A stretch of DNA of 64,000 nucleotides from Hydractinia symbiolongicarpus (GCF_029227915.1 NC_079875.1:15373001-15437000); one strand, 5' to 3'; counted from the first letter of the stretch, positions 24,847-37,552 are shown. A program made the numbers and translations. Notes: a model not told the origin generated them from the letters alone.

Positions 24847-26570
24847 TTTTCTTTCATGGAAATATTTTTATCTGAAACAAGAAATTACAACAACTATACC
24901 TATATATAAAATTTAATTCAATCAGCAGAAAACAATTCTTTTTAATTATAATAATTGTACACTAAGCACTCTACACTTGTACACTAAACTTTAATGAGAA
25001 CCTAGGGTAAAAATGTTGCACTATGTAGTCACATCCCGGAATGGCAGGTGATCACACATGCACAAACAGCCATATTTTGCTTTCAATAATATAAACACCA
25101 AAACCATACCTCGCTAAACTTTTCTAGCTTGTAGTTCCAATAAAATTACACATTGTTAAGAAATGAAATTAGTTTTTGCATACTGTAAATGCTTGATTAG
25201 GGACATCAAGCATTTATTTTAAATTTACTTTTAGAGTCCGTAGGGGGGCTTCTTTACAAGAATCTTTTAAAAAAAAAGTTGTTAGCAAAATATGAATAAA
25301 AAAGAAAACAACTCTCCAGATTCAAAGTTCATTTAAAAGCAGAGACAGATGAAACATCATGAAGTCCTAAATAGTTGGAGCTCATAAAAGCATTTTATAT
25401 ATTAACTATAGGAATTTTTGCTGATTTATCAATTTAGATAATAACTCAAAATTATTTTAATACTTCGTAATGCCAAATTTTATAAAGTACACAAACAATT
25501 TTTTTATACATAAAACACTGAGTAAATAAGGTAGCAGCTGTTTGGGAAGCTAAAAATGGTTTCAGACACTTGCTTCATAATTTTTTGACAAAATATTGCA
25601 GGGCTTGTTCGCAGTATGTCAAATGTATTGTGGTAATATTCCGTTCTATTTATCAATTATCTGAAATATGTTTCTAGCGAAGCATATTGCTATAACGTAA
25701 AACGGAAAACGAAAAATGTAATGTATGTTTGTTAAAAAGGTATGTAATCAAACGTACAACACACCATGAAAGTTCTTGTAAAACAACTATTTATTAAAAG
25801 GAAATTAACGCAAAGATTATATATTGAATCTCATAGAACATAAGTCACCAACTTCAAAATTTGTAGTTTTGTTTCACACTTTTAGCAGGTTGAAAAGTGT
25901 TTTTCCTGTTTAAAAATTTCAATAAAAATCTTGACCTTGTAAAAGAAAAAAACCTGGATGAGCGCAGTTTATGACAACAACGTATTCAGAAAGTTGTTCC
26001 TGTAAGGTAAAACTGCAAGGTTCAGTCTGAATAAACACAAATTCTCAGCGTTCGGTTCATCCCGCATCGCCAGTTCTGCTTACCAAAAATGGCCCACTAA
26101 GAACTCTCATTCTGTGCCCTACGTCAATTAAGCAAGTCAGGCTTCTTACCAATTTAAAGTTTGAGAATAGGTTAAGGTTGTTTCAACCCTAAGACCTCTA
26201 ATCATTCGCTTTACCTGATAAAACTGTTCCGGAATCAACGATTTGGGTGGATAAAGAATGCATCAAAACAGACTCAAGTAACTCAAGCAAGTAAATTAGT
26301 TTATGTTCTAATTTGTTATTATGCCTGTTCTTTATTTTGTATTATTCTCTTTTATGTCAGATTCACACTTTTAGTATGACCCAATCATCTTCATTTCTTT
26401 GTTTCACCAATTATTACTAAAACACAATTGAACAGCTGGTTTCTATATAATTCTTAGTTTGATGTCAAAAAATATGCCTAAATATGTATATATTTTTTAT
26501 TTGAAAAAATATAAAACAAAGGACATGAATGTTGTAATTATTTTATCACAAAAAATACTATATAATATTC
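24847..26570. other. Intergenic, upstream of AAGAB
   Basis: AT-rich with no open frame resembling a protein. The AAGAB promoter should lie in the first few hundred bases; no TATA box could be singled out. Nothing else is supported. Confidence 0.5.
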
Positions 26571-27005
26571 TTAGCCTCTGATTATAATATCTTCGCAATC
26601 TTTGGAGTTGGTAGATGAGTCGTATGATTTACTGTTATTAGCAGTAACTGAGGCAAAAAACATTTGTATGTCTTTGCTTTTCGCTTCGCTCTTGTTTTTC
26701 GTAGTTTGTTTTTGTTTCCTCTCCTTGTATTTTTTTTGGATTAAAGGTTCCTGTCGTAAATAAAAACCTATTATTTCTACATTTTTCAGTTCAGTTTTTG
26801 CTATTAGTTCCTTGTAACGCTCCATCAGCAATAGGTTTAAACAAGTCCCAGGGATTGAAACCTTTATTACACAGGGTATTTCAAGATTCCCTGCATGAGT
26901 GGAGATTGTCGGTAATGGTCTCCAGTAAGAACTGCATTTACAACAGCTCCCCTGTCACTAAAAAATTTAGTGGCCCTCAATATCTCTCTTGGTAAGTGAC
27001 CCAGT
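26571..27005 (-). pseudogene. Frame-broken ORF with PIP-like tail, repeat-family remnant
   Basis: The upstream minus-strand frame reads ESPLGHLPREILRATKFF, then SDRGAVVNAVLTGDHYRQSP and MQGILKYPV, and stops at about 26855. The neighbouring frame continues IPCVIKVSIPGTC, RYKELIAKTELKNVEIIGF and a Lys-rich tail to a stop at 26571. One missing base at the join would explain the break. From memory, the block around GAVV.A.L...HYR.SPL.QG resembles a multi-copy family of uncharacterised cnidarian ORFs; this is not verified. The tail contains KDIQMFFASV, shaped like a PCNA-interacting box without its glutamine. It could be an exon set with an unseen intron rather than a dead copy. Confidence 0.4.
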
Positions 27006-27361
27006 GGAGATTCACAACCTGTTTCGCATATTTTTTTGCAAACTGATCGAACGGGTTATCTTATTTATGTGAACAGTTAAGATGCTATGCAGGTTTTTGT
27101 ATCCAAAATCTTCTATAGTAGTGGTACCCATGTACTACTGCAGCAGTGAATTTAAAGGTTTTCATCTCTTAAAATATATTCATCAATTCAATACCAGACA
27201 AAAAAATTTAAACAAAATATGCCATTACACCTTGGGTCAAAAAGAAATTTTTTTTAAGCCTCCAAGATGATGATATTGAACAAATACAAAAGAAGGAAAA
27301 AAGATTTGATTTTATGATATAATTAACATGATTAGATATCCTTTTTTTCTTAACCTTTTCT

Positions 27362-27808
27362 TTGGCAGGAAAGTTGGTGGAAGTATATCTCGTTTTTAAA
27401 AACAGATATAAAAAGATTATTATATTACATTACCAGCCCTTAGATCTTACTGTGAATGGACTCGCAAAACAGTACATGTCCAATAAGTTCAACGACTGGT
27501 ACACAAAGAAAGTGCATGAAGAATTGGATAAAGGAGTTCCAATTGACGAAATAGACATTAAGTTTCGGTTGTTTCTGCTGAAGCCATTACATGCCGAGTG
27601 GATCACCAATTTTTACAACCACAAGACTTTCAGAACAGCGAAAAATGTTATTGAAAGTGGATAGTTGTCTGGGGGTATAACGGATGCTATCCGTTTAGGC
27701 CTTAGTCAGCTTCCCTCAATCGATCTATTCAAGGACTTAGCACCTATGGTAGAAACGAATCTCACAGTTGCCAATGATTTCACTGCAATCTGTAGCCTTG
27801 CGCCTTAA
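27362..27808 (+). pseudogene. Degenerate pogo/Tigger-type DDE transposase fragment
   Basis: The 101-codon frame from 27362 (ending in TAG) contains QPLDLTVNGLAKQYMSNKFN, DWYTKKVHEELDKG and LKPLHAEWITNFYN. These match the C-terminal part of DDE_1 (pogo/Tigger/jerky-like) transposases, including the D-L-T-V-N block near the catalytic region. After an in-frame TAG at 27662-27664 the same frame resumes (LSGGITDAIRLGLSQLPSID) and runs to a TAA at about 27806-27808. The N-terminal DNA-binding region and first catalytic residues are missing, and no terminal repeats were identified around it. Confidence 0.7.
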
Positions 27809-28569
27809 ACAAAAACGATCGGCTACTCTCGTGAAGAAGATTCTGCAACAATGACGATTACTGGCAAGCAGCAGACGAAGAAAAAAGAAACATTTTTAGT
27901 GTTTTTGACAAGTTAGACGAGGAAGCATTAACACTTTGTTATATTTATTGATTCTTGACATTATCTTTTGAACTGAAAAGAGCAAGAACTGATCCAAGAG
28001 TTGTTTGTTTTTATTTGTTACATACCATTCTAAAATTTCATCAGCCTTTTGAATGAAAATTATTATCTTGTTGACAAAAATTATAGTTCTGCTTCTTTAT
28101 CACCCTTGTTATAGTTTCTAATCCTTTATTCTCAACGCTATTTCTATAAACTATGACTTAATAACAAGATAAATTAAAATGTTTCCTTTTAAAAATCAAG
28201 ATTGGGGTATGTAGATCAATTACCATTGGCTTGTTCATTAGTAGCTATTTGTTTTTTTGACAAGAATTTGTAGTTTTTGTGACCTTGTGTTATTTTTTTT
28301 GTTGGAAACATGAGAACTGAGCACCTGAACTAGCGACTCTCTCAGTTTTTCTTGTTTCTGATAGCCTAAATGTTGTGAAAATGAAATGTTAGTTCATTTT
28401 TATAGCAAGCTGTAAGAAAATATTCAAAATGTAATTAATGTTTCAGAGGTTCTTAACCAGTTTTCGTGAACATTACAACGCAAGTTAAATACAGTACACT
28501 CATTAAATTTGTTTTCACAAAAAATATGTTTGTTTCAAACGTGAGTCTTATGTAAAATGCTTTGTGTTA

Positions 28570-28715
28570 AATTTTACACCACAATCTAAAAAAGCATTTC
28601 CATTGTCGTTGTTCGTTCTTAAATTTTTAAAATACAATCTAACATACCTTTTCTATCAACGTTCTTCGTTTTTAATTTTTTAAAACAAGATCTAAAAAAG
28701 CATTTCTATCGCCGC
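28570..28715. repeat. Diverged copies of the 52-bp satellite unit
   Basis: Roughly 2.7 units with the same order of blocks as 2945-3250: CAATCTAAAAAAGCATTTC, then ATTGTCGTTGTTCG, then TTTTTAAAATACAATCTA, repeated. Spacing is about 52-54 bp. No flanking TIR like that of the MITE at 2576-3466 was found. Confidence 0.7.
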
Positions 28716-29763
28716 TTAAAAATATTCGATACGCAATTTCGTCATTTTCTTTGCAAAGTGATTTGCAAAACTGCTAATTCGAACCCTGTGGGTGATTCCT
28801 TAGATTTGTTGAGTTGTAGGCAATTCATGTTCAACAAGAGACATGTGTTTCCACAAGAGACACCTAAGGTAAGTAAGCATTTTCATAAGAGACTCACACG
28901 TTTCCATGAGATGCCTTAAGGCTAGATGGAAACACACACATCTGGTTTTTAGAGCTTCCTAATATCAACCTGACATTCTCCTCCTTTCTTCAAACTCAAC
29001 TCAAGTGGATTTCACAGGAAACATAAGAAACATATTTCTATACATAATATGTTGTTATATTTGTTGTTGCTTTACACAACAACCATACTAAAAATTATAA
29101 TAAGATATTTTAGACAGTTTAGCTAGCTAGATGCGAAATGAATAATTTAAACCCCGAATAAATACAGAAAAATTTCTCAGAGCAAACCCTAAATTAAAGT
29201 CAACCGATTTGCACAAATCCCACATTGACGAGAAAACACAATACTCATTTTAAATTAAAATTCCCAATTTCAGATAGATGATAGTTTCCTATCCCAATGT
29301 GAAGTTATCCTGACTTGTGAAAGAAACTCCTAAATTGTTCCAAAAAATCTATTCTGACGGAAATTTCTCTAGCTAGGTATCTTAGCTATCGTTGTTTTAT
29401 TTAAATAAGTTTCAAAAAAAATGAAAAGTTCAAATTGGGCACGTGAAGCTACAGCTGTCAAGCAGCCATCTTGCTGTATAAGGCGCCAGTGTTCCAGGTC
29501 TCTCATATCATCGATCCATGGCATGCCGTTTCCCACAATGAAAAAAAGCCTTCTCGGCAATCTCGTTGCCAGGGTTTGGTTCAGGGCGTAGTTATATAAT
29601 TTGAGTATCCTCAAAGAATACCCTCCAAGATGCTACTAAGTACTCGTACGACCGGCGCATCTTTGTTTAATTAGAATGAGTCAATATGGCAAATCAATTA
29701 ATAATCTACGCGCGTGGATCTGTTTCACTGTACGAATTTACTCACCGCTATTTTTAATGTTTT

Positions 29764-29842
29764 AACCTCGAACCCTGGACCTGTTGTCTTATTTTGTCTA
29801 AAGGTACCCAGTAATTGAGAAAAACGCCTGGAGACGAGGTTC
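29764..29842. mobile_element. Mini-MITE, AACCTCG family
   Basis: AACCTCGAACCCTGG at the left edge is matched by CCTGGAGACGAGGTT at the right edge, about 79 bp in all. It is one of several short elements with this terminal sequence in the window. Confidence 0.6.
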
Positions 29843-32800
29843 GTTACATTTTTATATAATAGTTACATAGCATTTAATTATTTGGTTGGAAGACAGGAAA
29901 ATATAAAATAAGTGTTTCATGAACAATTGTAAAACAGTTACACACTTTCTTTTTCATAACTACCTAAACATAAATACCTAAACAACATTAGACAGAAATC
30001 CATTCCTGTCCTCAGAGCTCTTTCAGTTAAAACCTCAAAGTTTCGAGGTTTATCTCAAAGAGCTCTGGGGTCGAGAATGGTCGAAGTCCTTTCAAAAAAT
30101 ACAACAACATGTAAGCAACAGATGGCATAAAGTGAGTGAATATATAAAAAAGAAAAAAAAACAGGAAATATTATTAACAAATATTATTAACAGCAATATC
30201 CATTATCTTGTTCTAAAATTCATGCAAGTTTTATACAACGAATAATGTGATTAAAAATTGGTAATATTGATTGGTACACCAGCCAACTGAACAATTTTAA
30301 TTGGCGCAACAGCCTAAAAAAAACCAAGGGCACTGTCATGTGGCTTAATGTATAGTTAGTGCAAATATTTGGTGTATTTTTATTTGGACGGAATGCAGGT
30401 CTGTTTTCGATGTGTTTTTAGATTTTTATTTCTGAGGGAGATAATAGCTATGCCTATTACAAACTTTGGAAAAAAACATTCACTTTATTCATTATTATAC
30501 TTTATTCATTTATATATTATTAAGTAGTTTCATTTATAACCATTCACTGGTCGACCAGTAACTATGCGATTCTAAGCAGACCTTATTGAGAATATCTTTA
30601 AATTTATTTTAACACATATGTTTGCTTATATTTTGTTCTAATTATAATAGTTTATATTACCAACATTATAACACAAAACTTATAATCGTCTTTATTTCCA
30701 CCGTCATCAAGGAGATGACATATGATGTTGTCCATCATTCTTTCATGTGGCAAACAGATGGGTATAGAACTTTCTCTACGGTAACGACCAGTCTATATTA
30801 TAATTCTCGCCGTTATCTATCTGTCTGTGTGCCAACGAGCATGATTTTCACACAGACTAGTAACGTTTTTAATTTTGTGACTAAACGACGTTGTGATTTC
30901 TAATTAATTTAAACAAATTGAATTAAAAAACAATTTATTTTTTAATATAGAAAAACAAGACAGTCTTATAATTAATAACTTCTTTTGATCACTAATCATT
31001 TTTTTTGGACAAAAAACAAATGCTATATGAGTTTAAGAATTAAATTATTGCTTTATTTTTAAATAAATATAACACTGCAGCTAAGATTTATAAGTTAAAG
31101 CACAATCCTTTCTTGTGACTATGATTAAAGGGGCTACGAACCGGTTAAAATGCTCACATTCCGTATATTTTGTGCACATATTAAATATCCGCCAAACGCG
31201 TTTTGCGTAATGAACAGACCAGCGCACTTTGCTCTTTGGTTCAATATTTTTTTTCGAAAAGTATATTACAAAGGAATATTTCAGCGAGACTCATTCTGAA
31301 TGAAAACATTATCATGACTGGAGAAGATAGAGATTCTAGATATGTCTATATGTTCAAGTCTGTAAATTACAATAGCCAGTTTGTTTTTGCCGCCATCAGC
31401 TTGACTTTCGTGTAAGTCACTAAAGTCAAAAACCAACAGCCGTTCCGTAGCCCCTTTAAGCCTCATGATTTTTTCATGGTTCCAATTCCAATGGTGAGGT
31501 CTGTTTGAGTCGGGCTACATCGCTTTTTATCAATTTCACTTCAAATAAGAAGACGTAGAATTTTTTTACTTAATTCTTTCGGGTTCTTTAAAGTCCTTAA
31601 ATTTTAAACTCGTTTAACTTGGTTTAAGGAGGATTATACTGTATTGAAGTCTGATGCAACCTAAAACATTTTATGAGTATGATTTTATGGTGTATGATTT
31701 TTTAAACATTTTATTTCCAAGGGACTTAGAGCGTATTAATTGATATTAGGATAAAGTTTTTAATTAAACGCTGCTTTGGCTCTTTAATTGCTAATTACAA
31801 AGCTGTCTAAATTTCTAATTAAAAAAGGAGGACCTAATTCAAAACATACCTGTGTAGATAGGATCATCTTACTGAAACTGCAGACCGCATAATCCTCTTA
31901 ATATCGTTTCAGAGTTCTTAATCAACTAGAAAACAAGATGGATAATAAAAAGCTTATTACAAAATACACAAGGACATCCCAATTTGGCAGATACATTATT
32001 TTAACCCTTGCACTTTAAAGCATTCGGAAAACCTGAATTATCCATATTTCTTTTGCAAAAAGTATTTTGTTCTCAAGTGCGATTTTTACAATCGTGGACA
32101 AAAATATTGAGAGGAAGGCAGCTTTTTACTTATTATCCAAATATAGACAAAACAGTCAAACAATCGGTACTGCAAAGTCGGTACTTTTGCACACATGTTG
32201 TCCAAGCAAAAAGCGTTGAAAAGTTGCTAGTCACATTCGCTAGCACGCCCGCACATCGAATTAATTGATGTGGGGACCACGAATGTCCCGAAATTCGTGA
32301 TTAATGGCCTTGCTGACGTCAGCAACAATTAGCACATTTAAAAAAACGATTGTAGTTACCTATCGGCGCAACTGAACACTTTCTTTTGACATTTTAAAGT
32401 TGTGGTCACAAGTTATGACTAAATGATAGCATGTCAGTATTTAAGATTTGCAGCGATACCATTAAAGGTACGGAGTTTAAGAGTAAATATCAGCAGTGTA
32501 AAAAAATTTAAAACTTAAAAACACTCTCGTTCCCAGAGCTTTTTGTCTCTCATCGGCACTGCGCTTCCGTCTGAAATACAAAAAAAAACAGGTCCTTGGA
32601 TCGAGGTTGTCTGTGTGCATTCCAAACAGACTGTGTGCGCTATAGGACAGAAGAAAGTGGATTTGGGCGTTTTTCAGATATTCAACTGGACAATCTTTCG
32701 TTTTTCAGCGCGATTTCTAGTCACCTGCTGATGCAACAACACTTGACCACTAATGATATAAGATTTTATTCTCTCTCTCATAGTCCCTAAGTGTTCCTAG

Positions 32801-34235
32801 AGTTTTTATTTTTGATATCTCAAAGTTGAGTGGGCACGAGTTATGACTAATACATAGAATAGTCCGGTTGGTCTGTCGGTTTTTTTTTTGAAAACATGTA
32901 TATCTACCTCACATGAATTTTTTTTATTATTTAAGGGATGTATTCATAAAGGCTTTCCGTTGAAGAAAATAGTTCCTACTGAATCTTAGGCGTTGGGTGT
33001 CATGCTTCACCCTCCTTTTTTGCTAAAATTTTATAAAAAGTGGATTTTACAGTGAGCAACATTTTAATTACCTCAATTCAAGAGAATATTTCACTACAGA
33101 CAAAGCTTGTTGCTCACGTGTTGGCATGTAAATATCTCATTAAACAGAGTTTTATCAAAGGCTTTAATTTATAATTAAGAACATTTTATCTGCACAAGTT
33201 ATGTTGACCGACTGATTGTTAAAACGCCTCAATTAGACTCTCTTTTTGTTTCGGCTTTCTTTGATCTCAGCATAAACGTTGATTAGCCGCCTAAAATGAT
33301 AAAGAAACAAAATTTTGAATTAAAGTTAGCACCTAAAGCTTGGTTTCTACTAAGCGTTAATCTCACTGGGGATGATTTTAAAGCGCTTTAGCGCCTAGTG
33401 TGAAGTAAAAAGTAACTGAGGCGCCATTTAAACGCCACTTGGAGACCATATCTTCCTACTAATCATACAAGGGGTTCATCCCCTGTACTTTTTAGTGAAA
33501 GACTGGCCTTGAAACTTATATACCCAGCGACTGGGCTAGTTTTCTTTCCTCATCATTGCAATTTCGGATTAAATACATTGTTAAAGACTATGGCGGTGCT
33601 ATTGTTTAGAGAATTGCTTCAATTTATAGCATCGTGCTTTTATCCTAATAAATGAATCTAAATCACTAGAAAGATCAAAAATCGTTGGAATTTTCCTTAT
33701 GTACTACACTTATTATAATTAATGGGACAAATCCTGTCCAAGCAATAAATTTCGTATTTCGTCCTTATTTTAATGTTGATCAGTGAACTATTAAAAAACA
33801 AAACTAAGGCAAGCGACACAGTCGTACACAAAGGATGTTACAATGAATTCTTAAAAATATTTTATCTATACTGGCCCATGTTTTTACTCTTCGAGATTAT
33901 TCTAGAATACATTTCAATAGCTACCCAGAAGTAGCAAAGAATAAACTCGCTTGTTCATAGCATGATAATATCTACATTCTTCAAAGAGTAAATTAGGTAT
34001 TCCTTAAAGGATTTGTCATAACTTTATTGTGTGATGTATTTTAATAAGGCAACGCTCATGAGGACTGCCTGTTTAATTTGTCTTAATTTTAAGTTAATTC
34101 TAATAAGTCTTGCAGTATTTGAGAAGAATAAACAGACTAATTATAGCTAATTCTTTAATATAAGAGGTTTGGGGACGAGAAAAATGTCACCCTTATTTGG
34201 TATGTTCTTAAGCCACACCTTCGTCTCTCACTCAT

Positions 34236-34315
34236 TATAAAGATCGAAGCAAGATTTTTTTTAGTAGTTTCAGCATTTGCTAGGCCAGTTGAGGTTGAAG
34301 ATTTGTGAAAGAAAG
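34236..34315 (+). promoter_or_regulatory. Likely TATA box and 5' untranslated exon of the peptide gene
   Basis: TATAAAG at 34236-34242 would place transcription start near 34266. A donor GAAAG/GTAAAA ends a leader exon at 34315. The coding exon begins directly after an acceptor (TTTTTAG) at 34391 with its ATG as the first bases. A spliced-leader acceptor at the same site is an alternative, since some hydrozoans trans-splice. Confidence 0.5.
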
Positions 34316-34391
34316 GTAAAATTTCTGTAACATTATTAAAAAAACTGTATTAAAACATAAAGATTATTTTTATTTGATCCTTTTTTTTTAG

Positions 34392-37360
34392 ATGGACTAC
34401 AAGTTTTTGCTTTGCTTTGTCTTCGTGATAGGTGTGGTGTTTGCAGGTGAGTAACCTCCCTCTTCCCTTCCTCCTTGGTTGAGCGAGAGTTATGTCATTT
34501 GAAAATATGGACTTTTTTAACTTTTGTCTTTTATTCGCTTTTGTTTGTAAAAAGTATCGAAAAACTAAATTTCTCTGCTGATGCTAGCCGGATTTATAAA
34601 CGAATAAACTAACCCAACCTCGTCCTAAGGATCTTTGTCTCTCATCAGCTTATCAATGGGCTTGACGAAAAAGATTGTCTATCTGCCCGATACGTAAAAA
34701 GAGACAATATGTCCTGAGATTAAGGTGAAAACCGACCATCCCATATTAGACATTACCAGTTAATCCTAAAAAACAAGTTTATCGAGTTTAAAGATGTGGA
34801 TCTACTAAAAGGGAGTGGCAAAAATCTTTGCAACAACTTTTTTTACGCAAAAACCAAAAAGGCGGCATAGCTAATCCACTTACACCCTTAAAGGTGGACT
34901 CTGTTGACAATAGCTAACTATATGTTTAATATTTTAATTTAGACGCAGATTTCAATCCCAGTTACCAGGGAATAAATAATAACCCAGGTGAGCCTGATTG
35001 TAATAACTAATCTAAATTTAAAAAGAGAGAGGAATGTTATTATTTTGTCTTGTAGACAAATAAATTGCAATTTACGAGATTGCGATACACGAAATAGCGA
35101 TACATGAAATAGCGATACTGGTAAAAGTAGCCGTTTTTTGTCTGCAATCAACACAGAGCACTGTATTGAAAAAAAAAAAAGATTTATTTATATACAGGTA
35201 TTACATTAAAAGAATTCGTCGACTTTTAGTTCTGCTTAAACTTTTAGGACCAAACTACAATCGCGATTATCCGGGATACAAAATACCGGAGTATGCAGGT
35301 AAATTTTTTAAAACATTTTCTAGATTTATCTTTTCCCCTTTCTCTGTGTTTGTATGAATGTTTTTGTCGTTAATTAGAGGGGCCGCTGTGAGAATCCTTT
35401 TTTTAGACGCAGATCAGGAGGCGGTTATTGCGCAGTGTTAAAAACATATTTTCTTGCTATAAACTTTTAGTTTTTATTAAACTTTTAGGACCAAACTACA
35501 ATCGCGATCAGGGATACAAAATGGCGGATTATGCAGGTAATTTTTTTGGTAATACTTATTAAGATACAGTATTCTCTCCAATTAACGAGCACTCTAAAAG
35601 ACGGACATCTCTGATTAGCGTACACTTTGGTCATACACCGCCCGTTTTCTAGTTAAAGTTTAATAAAAAAACTTTCCAAAAACCGGATACTTAATTAGCG
35701 GATACTCTAATTAGCGGACAATATTTTTTGCACCAAACAGCAAATATGGCTTTTTGTCTCTCCAATTAGCGGACAGGCCAAAAAAAATCAATAGCGAGCA
35801 AAGAAAAATAGACAAAAATGAATAGCTTTTCTAACATTTATTTCAAACATTTTACAACTTTTGTGTCCAGCTTGCTTTTAATCTCGTCAATTTTTTTTAT
35901 CAACAACTTTATAGGGTTAAAGACTTTTAAAAATAAAGTCTTTAATCATTTATCCATCATTTTTTAAAATTAGTTAAAAAGGTCTCTAAAGATCTGTAAA
36001 GATTGAAAGTTGATTCGTTATCATTATGTTAATATTATATTATCATTTGTTATTTTTCTTTTGTGATACAAAATCGGCTGTATTTTCTAATTTGCGGTTT
36101 AAAATGTAAAACTTTCCAAAAGGCGGACGCTTTAAATTAGCGGACACTTTGGAGAGTATGCTGTATATATATACGCTGTGTTCAGAAGAACCAACAAACT
36201 TGGCCTCTCTACAGCAACAAAGGTTAGAAAAAAGGTTTTTGTGATTAAAAGTTTTAATTATCTAAATTCAATACAACTTATCTATTATAAAATATCTGAT
36301 TGTGATAACTAAAATAACAGAAGTTGGGAATTTAGCTTTACTTTGTCCATTATATTTTTAAAGCATAAATTGAAGGGAAGAAATTTATTTTGATACCAAC
36401 ATTAAATTAAAATTAATTTTAAAAAAAATTAAATTGATATTTTAGGAAATCAACCTGGTCAACGCTTTAACGAGTTCGACACTGATGACGAAGCAGGTAA
36501 CGTCAATATAAAATTTTTACAACCTCGGTCCCAGGGCTGATCCTGGGATCGAGGTTGAAAATAATCAATTGTGGAAAATTTCTCATGCTCATAATAATGT
36601 CGTTCGGCATGCTATAAACATTTCATTCTTTTAACTTTGATAACTAAAATTCTAGTGCCCAGGGTTTGTTACCAAATGTCACAGCAGCTAGCGCTTACTT
36701 GACGGCTAACAAGTTAGTTTTTAGTTCTTCGCCACCGGCGTTGATGTCAAAAAGGCAAGAACACCATGGCAAAAAGGTTTGGAAATTACTATTATATAAC
36801 TCCTCAGCACATTATATTTTGTTTATGCAGAATTGAATTTGGCGGATTATGCACGTGATCCTCGACCAAGACCTGGCTGTAAGTTTATGAAATTTTTAAT
36901 ATACAATTTTTGATTTTTACCCACGTCTTAAATAGAATCACCGTATTCCTTTTTTTAACGCCACTTTTTAAGCGCCCCCTTTAATAACTACGCCTTATAT
37001 TTAAATAAGCGCCCGGGCGGATAAAAGAATTAAAGATTTCTGTATAAAGTTTTCAATGCAAATGTTGCAATATAAAATTATAATTACAAAGTATTGTTTT
37101 TACACCTGTTACAAACGACCTTATAGTAATCGCCCCGGAAATTTCGAAATACAAAGCACCCGTGCAACCTCGTTCCCAGGGCATTTTGCCTTGTTAATAA
37201 GTTGATAGCGGCAACTCCATAATAACGGCTCAGGGGCAACTAGACCCTGGGGACGAGGTTGGCGCCCGTGCGGATAGGGAATTCTTTTAAAATACGATTT
37301 CTTCCTACTTTAGTTTTGCGTCGTCGAGAACCAGGACGAAGAAGATTTGGGAAGAAGTAA
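34392..37360 (+). CDS. Secreted peptide precursor with cationic amidated-type C-terminus, 7 exons
   Basis: Not a family I recognise. Coding exons: 34392-34446, 34943-34987, 35248-35298, 35489-35536, 36446-36496, 36831-36878, 37314-37360, total 345 nt (114 aa). Every intron is GT-AG and phase 1. Exon 1 is a signal peptide (MDYKFLLCFVFVIGVVFA). Exons 3 and 4 are duplicates (GPNYNRDYPGYKIPEYA and GPNYNRDQGYKMADYA), and exon 6 retains LADYA. Exon 5 is acidic (FDTDDEAE). The last two exons give DPRPRPG then FLRRREPGRRRFGKK and stop. The Gly-Lys-Lys end is the standard signal for basic cleavage and C-terminal amidation, leaving ...RRRF-amide. Two readings fit: a neuropeptide precursor, or a cationic antimicrobial precursor with an acidic pro-part, a design known from hydrozoan host-defence peptides. 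The genes around it give no clue. Confidence 0.75.
35577..36163. mobile_element. pogo/Tigger-like MITE in the peptide gene
   Basis: Lies in intron 4 of the peptide precursor. Ends are CAGTATTCTCTCCAA at 35577 and the reverse complement of CAGCATACTCTCCAA at 36163, with TA at both borders (35575-35576, 36164-36165). The interior repeats AATTAGCGGACA and relatives many times, a sub-terminal pattern typical of Tigger-like elements. No transposase in the 587 bp. Confidence 0.82.
36521..36556. mobile_element. Minimal palindromic copy of the AACCTCG mini-MITE
   Basis: AACCTCGGTCCCAGGG is followed four bases later by its inverse ending GATCGAGGTT: essentially two TIRs back to back. It starts 25 bases past the donor of peptide-gene exon 5. 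Confidence 0.6.
37165..37261. mobile_element. Mini-MITE, AACCTCG family
   Basis: CAACCTCGTTCCCAGGG at 37165 and its near-perfect inverse CCCTGGGGACGAGGTTG ending at 37261, 97 bp, in the last intron of the peptide gene. Confidence 0.75.
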
Positions 37361-37552
37361 AGAGGGACATGGCAATTGCACTCCGTTTTTTAATGCACCC
37401 TTCATGGTAGATGCTTTTTAAGTGCACCATCTTTGTTGATAATATACACTGTAATTTGGAATTGTAGAAACTTATTTTCACAAAATATATGTTGACTGGA
37501 ACGTGTTTAACTCTTTAAAACCTAATAACACTCGTTATTTTAAGTACATTCT

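Larger units (their letters stand above)
27809..34230. other. Long gene-poor, repeat-rich stretch
   Basis: No supported gene on either strand. It contains diverged 52-bp satellite copies (28570-28715), a mini-MITE (29764-29842), a hairpin at 30010-30072 (GAGCTCTTT against AAAGAGCTC with an inner AAACCTC/GAGGTTT arm), and a short palindrome at about 32246-32273. The minus-strand frame at 29369-29614 has one protein-like patch but no splice support. The rest is AT-rich DNA in which I see nothing. Confidence 0.5.

Noticed and set aside
29369-29614. Minus-strand frame with GNGMPWIDDMRDLEHW
   Set aside because: One suggestive patch only; no splice sites or neighbouring exons and a mini-MITE close by. 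Left unannotated.
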